From CAYWBU01 sp942491525 (GTDB taxonomy: Bacteria > Desulfobacterota > Desulfomonilia > UBA1062): a stretch of DNA of 64,000 bases. The stretch's first letter is position 1. Each line of letters opens with the position of its first letter. The notes beneath the pieces were generated by a model. It had not been told where the DNA came from, did no database searches, and worked only from the letters and a program-made list of their open reading frames with translations. The translations under genes and the position numbers were made by a program. The DNA lies in the NCBI GenBank assembly GCA_942491525.1, contig CALOBW010000039.1, positions 62,001 to 126,000 on the forward strand. Reading direction: 5' to 3'. Below, one piece after another: positions 58,233 to 64,000 of the stretch.

Positions 58233-60040
58233 TTGTCAGACACCTTGAAGCGGCCGACCGCCTCTGAGAGGTCGCGGGCCTCGGCGCTCAGGGCATCCGA
58301 GGTGCTGGCCAGCTCTTCAACCGTGGAGGCGTTCTGCTGAGTGCTCATGTCGATCTGGCCGATGGCGCGGTTGACCTCATCCACGCCGGTGGCCTGCTCG
58401 CTGCTGGCCGCCGCGATCTCCTCCATCGTGTTTGAGAGGGTTTCGATGCGGGTGATCACTTCGGCCAGGGCGTTGCCGGATTGGTGGACCATGGCGTCGC
58501 CCCGGTTCACCTTCTGCAGGCTGTCTTCAATCAGGCTGCGCACCTGGGTGACGGCTTCGGCGCTGCGCTGGGCCAGGGCCCTGACCTCGGCCGCCACCAC
58601 CGCGAAGCCCTTGCCGTGCTCGCCGGCGCGGGCGGCTTCCACGGCCGCATTCAGCGCCAGCAGGTTGGTCTGGAAGGCCACATCGTTGACCGTGGTGATA
58701 ATCTCACTGATCTTGTTGGATGATTCGTTGATCTCGCCCATGGCCTTGATCAGCTCCTGAGAGAGGGCGCCGCTCTGGTTGGCTAGCGCGACCATCTCGC
58801 TGGTCTGCTGGCGTCCCTCCTCGGCATTCTGAGCGTTATGTTTGATGGAGGCCGCCATCTCTTCGACCGTGGCGGCAACCTCCTCAATGGCTGCGGCCTG
58901 CTCCTGGGTGGCCTGGGCCAGCCCCTGCGATCCGGCCGAGACCTCCTGGGTGGCCTGGTCAACCTGCAGGCAGGAGTGCTTGGCGTTGCCGATGATGGTT
59001 TCGAGGGTGTTGGCAAACTCATTGAACCAGTGGGCCAGCTCGCCGATTTCATCGTTGGAGTTGATCTGCAGGCGCATGGTCAGGTCGCCCTCGCCGTGGG
59101 CGATATCCTTGAGCACGCCGGTGGCCCTGCTTAAGGGCCGCGCAATGGAGTTGGCCATGAAGAAGGCGGCGGTCATGAAGATGAATCCGAGCAGCAGGCC
59201 GATCAGCAGAATGGTGCCGATCAGGATGTAGGTCTCGGTAAGTACTTCGGTCTCCTCGATCAGGCCGATAAACTTCCAGCCCAGCACCGGCGAGACATAG
59301 ACCGTGACCAGGATCTCTTTGCCGTCGATTATGATTTCGGTGCTCTCGCCGGATTGCATCTCGGCCAGGGTGTCGAAATCTTCGTAGTCGGTCAGTTTCT
59401 TGAAATTATGTTCGGGTGATTGCGGGTCGGCGAGCACTGTGCCGTCATCCTGAACCAGAATGACATAGCCGCTCTCGCCCAGGTGCATGTTGGCGATGAT
59501 GTCGGTCAGGGTGCCGAGCTTGACGTCCAGGCCCGCGACGCCGCGAATAGTCCCGGAAGCATCCGTGACGGTGGTGGTGATGCTGGCCACGGCCTCGCCG
59601 GTGACCGACTGGTAGGCCTTGGTCAGATTGATCGTGCCGGGCTTGGCCAGGGCCTCCTTGTACCAGGAGCGCTGCCTCGGGTCGTAGCCGGCCGGCAGCT
59701 TGACCGCGGGGACCGAGCTGAAGCTGCCGTCGCTGAAGCCCATGAAGACCACATCGTAGTTGTCGTGGGCCTCATAAATTATGCTGAAGAGCTGGTCAAG
59801 ATCGTCCTGGCTCTTGGCCAGCATGGCGGTGTTGAGGCGGGACTCGTTGATGATGGTGGTCATGTTGCCGTCCATCTGTGCCAGGATCTGCTGGGAACTT
59901 TTAAAGAATGACTGTCTTGCGTCATAGCTGATCTTGATGCCGGTGACGGTGCAGATGATGGCCAGCGGCAGCATGACGGTCAGTAAAAATGCCGCGAACA
60001 GTTTTTTTCTGACCGTTGCCTTCTTGTTGAATTCTTGCAT
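58223..60040 (-). CDS. Methyl-accepting chemotaxis protein with dCACHE sensor
   Basis: A 605-aa chemoreceptor: transmembrane helix at about 14-36, a periplasmic dCACHE_1 sensor (about 38-270), a second helix (about 272-298), a HAMP domain (about 298-350), and a cytoplasmic signalling hairpin with EVAATVEEMAASIKHNAQ and AARAGEHGKGFAVVAAEVRALAQRSAEA. The sensor has YDPRQRSWY at 119-127, Y143 and D172, at spacings close to the amino-acid-binding motif described for dCACHE sensors such as Pseudomonas PctA. This makes an amino acid a likely ligand. GAGGAG precedes the ATG. Convergent with the M20 peptidase, so sensing and use of amino acids or peptides may be linked. Confidence 0.9.
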   Translation of the reverse strand: MQEFNKKATVRKKLFAAFLLTVMLPLAIICTVTGIKISYDARQSFFKSSQQILAQMDGNMTTIINESRLNTAMLAKSQDDLDQLFSIIYEAHDNYDVVFMGFSDGSFSSVPAVKLPAGYDPRQRSWYKEALAKPGTINLTKAYQSVTGEAVASITTTVTDASGTIRGVAGLDVKLGTLTDIIANMHLGESGYVILVQDDGTVLADPQSPEHNFKKLTDYEDFDTLAEMQSGESTEIIIDGKEILVTVYVSPVLGWKFIGLIEETEVLTETYILIGTILLIGLLLGFIFMTAAFFMANSIARPLSRATGVLKDIAHGEGDLTMRLQINSNDEIGELAHWFNEFANTLETIIGNAKHSCLQVDQATQEVSAGSQGLAQATQEQAAAIEEVAATVEEMAASIKHNAQNAEEGRQQTSEMVALANQSGALSQELIKAMGEINESSNKISEIITTVNDVAFQTNLLALNAAVEAARAGEHGKGFAVVAAEVRALAQRSAEAVTQVRSLIEDSLQKVNRGDAMVHQSGNALAEVITRIETLSNTMEEIAAASSEQATGVDEVNRAIGQIDMSTQQNASTVEELASTSDALSAEARDLSEAVGRFKVSDNQR

Positions 60041-60143
60041 GGGGTACTCCTCTGCTGACTCCTAAGTTCATGGAGTGTTTCTAATGCGAACGATCGGTCG
60101 CAATGGCGCGGATCTTGAGCTTTAAATTCACGTTCTGTAAAAA

Positions 60144-60806
60144 TTATGCCGGGAGCTGATCCAGCCAGGAGATGCTGGCAGCGGCAACCTCGTCATAGAT
60201 ATCGCTCTGGTTTCTGGGGTCGCTCTTCGGAATCAGGTAGGAGTGATCGCCGCCCTCGATGATTTTCATTTCGGCCTGTAGTTTAGGCAGGATTTCGTTG
60301 AGCTTATCCAGCTGGCAGAAGGGGTCGCGGCTGCCCTCGATGAAGAGCATGGGGATGTTGACATCGTAAAGATGGGCATCTTTCAGCCGGTCGGGCCGGC
60401 CCGGGGCGTGCAGTGGGTAGCCCAGGAAGATCAGGGCTGATGGCTTGATGTTGCCGCTGGCAACTTCCTGGGAGGCGATGCGTCCGCCCAGCGATTTGCC
60501 GCAGGCAATCAGGGACAGCCCTTTGAGACGGACGTCGTTGGCGGCAAACTGCAGGGCGGCCTGCCAGGTCAGCCCCAGCACCTTCTCGCTGTCCGGGCTC
60601 TTCCTGCCCATTTCGCGGTAGAGGAAGTTGAAGCGCAGGCAGGCGTAGCCGGCCCGGCAGAGCCGTGTTGCCACATGCTGCATCAGCTCGGCATGCATGT
60701 TGTTGCCGGCGCCGTGGGCCATGATAATGCAGGCCTTGGGGTAATTTGGCAGATCGAGGATGGCCGAAACCTGACCCTTGCCCGGAACTTCTATTTGTGT
60801 CTGCAT
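60144..60806 (-). CDS. Alpha/beta hydrolase (dienelactone hydrolase-like)
   Basis: A 220-aa serine hydrolase of the alpha/beta fold. Features: IIMAHGAGNNMHAELMQHVATRLCRAGYACLRFNF near 29-63 (oxyanion and strand motifs), nucleophile elbow ACGKSLGG near 112-119, an acid in EGSRDPFCQLDKLNE near 170, and the likely base His in EGGDHSYLIPKSD near 198. No signal peptide, so cytoplasmic. The family includes KANL3/Tex30-like and dienelactone hydrolases; substrate cannot be assigned. Start with weak Shine-Dalgarno, 9 bases after the NUDIX gene stop, so co-transcribed. Confidence 0.82.
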   Translation of the reverse strand: MQTQIEVPGKGQVSAILDLPNYPKACIIMAHGAGNNMHAELMQHVATRLCRAGYACLRFNFLYREMGRKSPDSEKVLGLTWQAALQFAANDVRLKGLSLIACGKSLGGRIASQEVASGNIKPSALIFLGYPLHAPGRPDRLKDAHLYDVNIPMLFIEGSRDPFCQLDKLNEILPKLQAEMKIIEGGDHSYLIPKSDPRNQSDIYDEVAAASISWLDQLPA

Positions 60807-60815
60807 GGGCCGATT

Positions 60816-61523
60816 TTAGCCCATGGAGGATTTCTTGTCCCGGTAAATCTTTTGATCGGCGGTGACCTTGTGCACCCAGTGGGCGGCGCTTTGGGAGAGG
60901 TCGCCTGTGGGGATCTTGTAGCCGGCCAGCAGGTCGGCCAGCTGCTTTAAAATCTTGGCGGTTGCGCCCCAGACCACGCCCTGATCGGTCTCAAGATAGT
61001 AGATGCTGTAGCTCTTGTCGCCGAAGGTGGCGACCTGCTCCATCCAGCTGTCGTCTGAGAGCACGCGCCGCAGCGGCAGGAAGAACATGGCGTCGGATTC
61101 GGCATTGATGCGGAAGTCGTAGGGGTAGGGCGCGATGCCGACCACCGGTGTGATGTGGAAGCCGGCCAGCGAGGTGTAGTCGTCCAGCAGGCCCAGCACC
61201 TGCACGTCGTCTTCGTGGAGGTCGATCTCTTCGCGGCTTTCACGCAGGGCCGTGGCAATCAAGTCCGGGTCGTGTTCCTCCATTTTGCCGCCCGGAAAGG
61301 AGATCTCACCTTTATGGTACTCCACATGCATGGAGCGTTTGGTAAGGATGATGTGGGGCTCCTTGCCGATGCAGCAGATGGGCATCAGCACGGCCGCCGG
61401 CCGCAGGTTTTCTTTGGAGATCTCCCTACGGTTATGATTTTTAATCAACTCTTCCAGCAGACCCGGCAGGTGTGTCTGCTCTTCGAAGAGGTGGTCGATC
61501 TGCGACTTGGTCATGCATAGCAT
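60816..61523 (-). CDS. NUDIX hydrolase, CoA pyrophosphatase type
   Basis: A 235-aa hydrolase. The NUDIX box is GGKMEEHDPDLIATALRESREEIDL (two parts at about 74-98), with the metal-binding REx2EE core. Just upstream, ILTKRSMHVEYHKGEISFPGG fits the CoA-specific UPF0035 pattern that distinguishes coenzyme A pyrophosphatases, which cleave CoA to phosphopantetheine and 3',5'-ADP. It shares an operon with the alpha/beta hydrolase. The start at 61523 is uncertain; an in-frame ATG at 61514 (MTKSQ) is an equal alternative, and no clear Shine-Dalgarno is seen for either. Confidence 0.85.
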   Translation of the reverse strand: MLCMTKSQIDHLFEEQTHLPGLLEELIKNHNRREISKENLRPAAVLMPICCIGKEPHIILTKRSMHVEYHKGEISFPGGKMEEHDPDLIATALRESREEIDLHEDDVQVLGLLDDYTSLAGFHITPVVGIAPYPYDFRINAESDAMFFLPLRRVLSDDSWMEQVATFGDKSYSIYYLETDQGVVWGATAKILKQLADLLAGYKIPTGDLSQSAAHWVHKVTADQKIYRDKKSSMG

Positions 61524-61589
61524 ATTAACACCAAGACCCGGGGATGAACAGGCTTGACCATTTTATTTATTATTGGCTAGTATGAAAAT

Positions 61590-62174
61590 ATGAAGATAAA
61601 CTACCCCATGGATCGCTTTATTGTGCTTCTGAGAGATATGGTCAGCGATGTGGACATGATGATGTCCCGGGAGATCAAGGAGAAGGAAGTTCTTAAGTGG
61701 AAGGACCGCGCGGTCCAGAAACTTTCCCGCATGCTGGGGGAAAATCACAGTTATGTGGCTAATTTCGGTGCCATAGAATACAGTGCGCCAAGCATTGAGG
61801 GGCTGGATGAGATCATCACCGAGGAGTCCTTTATGCTGGGGCTGGATGACGCCCGCTCATTTCTGGCGGCCCTGCTGGATGAGGTTGAGTCCGAGTGCAA
61901 CCAGGCCCCCGGCCTGATGGACATGGAGAGCCTCTTTGCCGAGATGACCCGCTATGTGACCGTCAATGTTGATGATCCGCTGGTCAAAGAGAGCATCAAC
62001 CATCGCATCATCCGTCTGCGTGACGGCATGCTGGCCGGCAGCATCAGCAGTGATGAGATCCAGGGTCATGTGACCCAGATCGGCTATCTGGACAATGGGC
62101 TCTTTGAGCGCCTGGTGCCCCTGCTTGCCTGGTACTACATTCATAATGATGAGGTTGCTGTCTACAGCAACTAG
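61590..62174 (+). CDS. Unknown helical protein (194 aa)
   Basis: A 194-aa acidic, mostly helical soluble protein I cannot assign. There is no signal peptide or transmembrane segment. Features are an N-terminal run MDRFIVLLRDMVSDVDMMMSREIKEKEVLKWKDRAVQKL, a central acidic helix with TEESFMLGLDDARSFLAALLDEVES, and an aromatic end FERLVPLLAWYYIHNDEVAVYSN. The ATG has no visible Shine-Dalgarno. It is 27 bases upstream of purH and reads in the same direction, so it may be co-expressed with it. Confidence 0.65.
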   Translation: MKINYPMDRFIVLLRDMVSDVDMMMSREIKEKEVLKWKDRAVQKLSRMLGENHSYVANFGAIEYSAPSIEGLDEIITEESFMLGLDDARSFLAALLDEVESECNQAPGLMDMESLFAEMTRYVTVNVDDPLVKESINHRIIRLRDGMLAGSISSDEIQGHVTQIGYLDNGLFERLVPLLAWYYIHNDEVAVYSN

Positions 62175-62201
62175 CCTGTTTTAATCCAGAGAGGAGAAAA
62201 A

Positions 62202-63773
62202 ATGCCGAAGATTGAGAGAGCTTTGGTCAGTGTAACTGACAAAGCGGGAATCGTTGATTTTGTGAAAGAGCTGGCCGCTCAAGGCGTGGAGATCATCTCC
62301 ACCGGTGGAACAGCCAAGGTGTTGAGCGAGAACGGTGTCAAGGTGGTCGAAATTTCCGACTACACCGGCTTCCCCGAGATGATGGACGGCCGCCTCAAGA
62401 CCCTGCATCCTAAGGTGCACGGCGGTCTGCTGGGCATCCGCGCCAACGCCGACCATATGGCCGCCCTCAAGGAGCAGGGCATCCAGACCATCGACATGCT
62501 GGTGGTCAACCTCTACCGCTTCGAGGAGACTGTGGCCAAGGGCTGCGAGCTGCATGAAGCCATTGAGAATATCGATATCGGCGGCCCCACCATGCTGCGC
62601 GCCGCCGCCAAGAACTATCAGGATGTTTCGGTGGTCACCGACCCCGAAGACTACGCCAAGCTGATCGAAGAGATGCAGGCCAACGGCGGTTCACTCTCGG
62701 CCGAGACCAACTTTGAGCTCTGCCGCAAGACCTTCGCCCTGACCGCCCGCTACGATGCCGCCATCTCCAACCATCTGATGGGCATCGATGTGGAGGAGGG
62801 CCAGCGCTTCCCCAAGACCTACACCGTTCAGTATGAGCGCAAGCAGGTCCTGCGTTACGGCGAAAATCCCCACCAGAAGGCCGCCTTCTACGGTGAGTAC
62901 AACATCAGCGAGCCGACCATCGCCACCGCCGAGCAGCTCTGGGGCAAGGAGCTCTCCTACAACAACATCATGGACGCCGATGCGGCCCTCGATATGATCA
63001 TGGAGTTCGATAAGACGGCCTGCGTGATCCTGAAGCACTCCAATCCCTGCGGCGCGGCCCAGTCCGCGGCCCTGGTTGACGCCTACACCCGCGCCTTCAA
63101 CGTGGACGCCACTTCCGCCTTCGGTGGAATCGTTGGTTTCAACAGGAGTGTTGACGCCGCCACTGCCGAAGAGATCGCCAAGGTCTTTACCGAGGTTATC
63201 ATCGCGCCCGACTATGACGAGGCCGCCTTAGAGATCCTCAAACAGAAGAAGAACGTTCGTCTGCTGCGGGTGCCCGAGATCTTGCAGGGTAACGCCGCTA
63301 AGCAGCAGAGCCTCTACTCCCGCCGGGTGGCCGGCGGCCTGCTGCTGCAGGACCGCGATCTGGGCGAGGTCAGGCTGGAAGATGCCAAGGTTGTCACCAA
63401 GCGTCAGCCCAGCGCCGACGAGCTGGAGGCCCTCAAGTTTGCCTGGCGCATCTGCAAATATGTTAAGTCCAACGCCATCGTCTACGCCACCAAGGATCAG
63501 CTGATCGGTGTGGGCGCCGGCCAGATGAGCCGCGTTGACTCTTCCGAGCTGGCCGTCATCAAGGCCGGCAACGCCGGTCTCGAGACCAAGGGCTCGGTCC
63601 TGGCCTCCGACGCCTTCTTCCCGTTCGCTGACGGCGTTGAGGCGGCCGCCAAAGCCGGCGCCACGGCCGTGGTTCAGCCCGGCGGATCGGTGCGCGACGA
63701 AGAGGTCATCGCCGCGGCCGATGCCAATGACATGGCCATGATCATGACCGGCATGCGCCACTTCAGGCACTAA
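62202..63773 (+). CDS. purH: Bifunctional AICAR transformylase/IMP cyclohydrolase
   Basis: Catalyses the last two steps to IMP: formylation of AICAR and ring closure. The 523-aa protein has the N-terminal MGS-like cyclohydrolase domain (1-200; LVSVTDKAGIVDFVKEL, ISTGGTAKVL) and the C-terminal transformylase domain (about 200-523; KHSNPCGAAQSAALVDAYTRA near 284, SAFGGIVGFN, and PFADGVEAAAKAGATAVVQPGGS near 475). GAGGAG precedes the ATG. Followed after a REP-like element by purD. Confidence 0.97.
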   Translation: MPKIERALVSVTDKAGIVDFVKELAAQGVEIISTGGTAKVLSENGVKVVEISDYTGFPEMMDGRLKTLHPKVHGGLLGIRANADHMAALKEQGIQTIDMLVVNLYRFEETVAKGCELHEAIENIDIGGPTMLRAAAKNYQDVSVVTDPEDYAKLIEEMQANGGSLSAETNFELCRKTFALTARYDAAISNHLMGIDVEEGQRFPKTYTVQYERKQVLRYGENPHQKAAFYGEYNISEPTIATAEQLWGKELSYNNIMDADAALDMIMEFDKTACVILKHSNPCGAAQSAALVDAYTRAFNVDATSAFGGIVGFNRSVDAATAEEIAKVFTEVIIAPDYDEAALEILKQKKNVRLLRVPEILQGNAAKQQSLYSRRVAGGLLLQDRDLGEVRLEDAKVVTKRQPSADELEALKFAWRICKYVKSNAIVYATKDQLIGVGAGQMSRVDSSELAVIKAGNAGLETKGSVLASDAFFPFADGVEAAAKAGATAVVQPGGSVRDEEVIAAADANDMAMIMTGMRHFRH

Positions 63774-63796
63774 ACAGCCAGAGTATACAAAATTTG

Positions 63797-63845
63797 TGGG
63801 AGCGGCTTTCAGCCACGATTATTCGCGACTTAAAGTCGCTCCTGC
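63797..63845. repeat. REP/BIME-like inverted repeat
   Basis: Two related halves in opposite orientation: GTGGGAGCGGCTTTCAGCCA begins at 63797 and its inverted relative, ending GCGACTTAAAGTCGCTCC at 63842, runs to 63845. The second half contains a perfect GCGACTT-A-AAGTCGC hairpin. Such GGGAGCGGCTT...CGCGA repeats are typical of REP elements and their inverted BIME pairs in many diderm bacteria. Only this copy is visible in the window. It lies between purH and purD and could stabilise the purH mRNA end. Confidence 0.7.
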
Positions 63846-63880
63846 TTTAGATAGAGATCCCTAGGGATCGGGAGGTAGAG

Positions 63881-64000
63881 ATGAAAGTACTGGTTATCGG
63901 ATCCGGCGGTCGTGAGCACACCTTCTGCTGGAAGATTGCCCAGAGCCCGCTGGTGGATGAGATCTTCTGTGCGCCCGGCAACGGCGGCATCAGTGAAGAT
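63881..64000 (+). CDS. purD: Phosphoribosylamine-glycine ligase, 5' part (truncated by window end)
   Basis: First 40 codons of GAR synthetase. MKVLVIGSGGREHTFCWKIA and CAPGNGGISED are typical of the PurD N-terminal Rossmann-like domain. GGGAGG supports the ATG. The gene continues beyond the window. It joins purH and purC as the third purine gene here. Confidence 0.93.
   Translation, partial: MKVLVIGSGGREHTFCWKIAQSPLVDEIFCAPGNGGISED

Noticed and set aside
60103..60119. TGGCGCG-N4-TTGAG resembling a sigma-54 site
   Set aside because: The GC of the -12 element is missing, and it points away from the chemoreceptor gene.
1..64000. CRISPR array or insertion sequence
   Set aside because: No regularly spaced short direct repeats and no transposase-like frame or terminal inverted repeats were seen.

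Overview
The window is a gene-dense bacterial chromosome segment with about 60 protein genes, one tRNA gene, and no insertion sequence, phage, CRISPR or rRNA. The genes point to a diderm (Gram-negative) bacterium: an AmiC-type amidase with a SPOR protein, two FadL-type outer-membrane proteins, ExbB/ExbD, KdsD (LPS Kdo pathway), a family 9 glycosyltransferase and several lipoproteins. A DHH-CBS-poly(A)-polymerase-like tRNA nucleotidyltransferase, a MetH without its own reactivation domain, a UbiA/UbiX/UbiE quinone cluster, and a sigma-54 promoter fit a deltaproteobacterial-grade or similar anaerobe-leaning lineage. This is inference; no taxonomic marker in the window settles it. Coding GC is fairly high, with strong third-position GC bias, which produces many long antisense shadow frames.

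Layout. 1-6.6 kb: coaX, then a tightly coupled envelope run (amidase, SPOR protein, xerD, DHH-CBS-tRNA nucleotidyltransferase), then tRNA-Ala(CGC) without an encoded CCA. 6.8-11 kb: small unknowns, a CcdA/TlpA thiol-redox pair, and a DUF2225 protein. 11-15 kb: metH with its separate reactivation protein, divergent from panE. 15-20 kb: a beta-propeller lipoprotein and a three-gene operon (Gfo/Idh oxidoreductase, radical SAM protein, family 9 glycosyltransferase). 20-26 kb: a REC-HDOD regulator, glpD, an unknown protein with an RNA hairpin over its ribosome binding site, and ubiA-ubiX-ubiE.

26-33.4 kb holds the most distinctive block: a direct duplication of a two-gene module, each copy a ~600-aa lipoprotein of unknown family followed by a FadL-type outer-membrane protein, led by a canonical sigma-54 promoter. 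33.4-41 kb: HU, ExbB/ExbD, a lone response regulator, glgC, rimO, kdsD, alkaline phosphatase, a flavin reductase and an acyltransferase. 41-44.7 kb: a long acyl-CoA dehydrogenase with a FadR-like operator, a monoacylglycerol-lipase-like hydrolase and a small unknown. 44.7-49.3 kb: the operon thrC-DUF502-metK-ahcY. 49.5-52.7 kb: purC, bioA and an exported helical-repeat protein.

52.7-60 kb looks like a sulfur amino acid or peptide utilisation locus: a CyuA/YhaM-type L-cysteine desulfidase, divergent from a TetR gene, followed by an L-2-amino-thiazoline-4-carboxylate hydrolase family protein, two paired membrane proteins (the first DUF5058), a membrane-anchored M20 peptidase, and a convergent dCACHE chemoreceptor whose ligand pocket resembles amino-acid sensors. 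60-64 kb: an alpha/beta hydrolase, a CoA-type NUDIX enzyme, an unknown protein, purH and the start of purD, with a REP/BIME-like inverted repeat between the two pur genes.

Methionine and one-carbon genes (metH, its reactivator, metK, ahcY) together complete the activated methyl cycle within the window, and coaX and panE both feed coenzyme A synthesis. The best candidates for an undescribed system are the duplicated lipoprotein/FadL module, the cysteine/thiazoline locus, and the oxidoreductase/radical SAM/glycosyltransferase operon.
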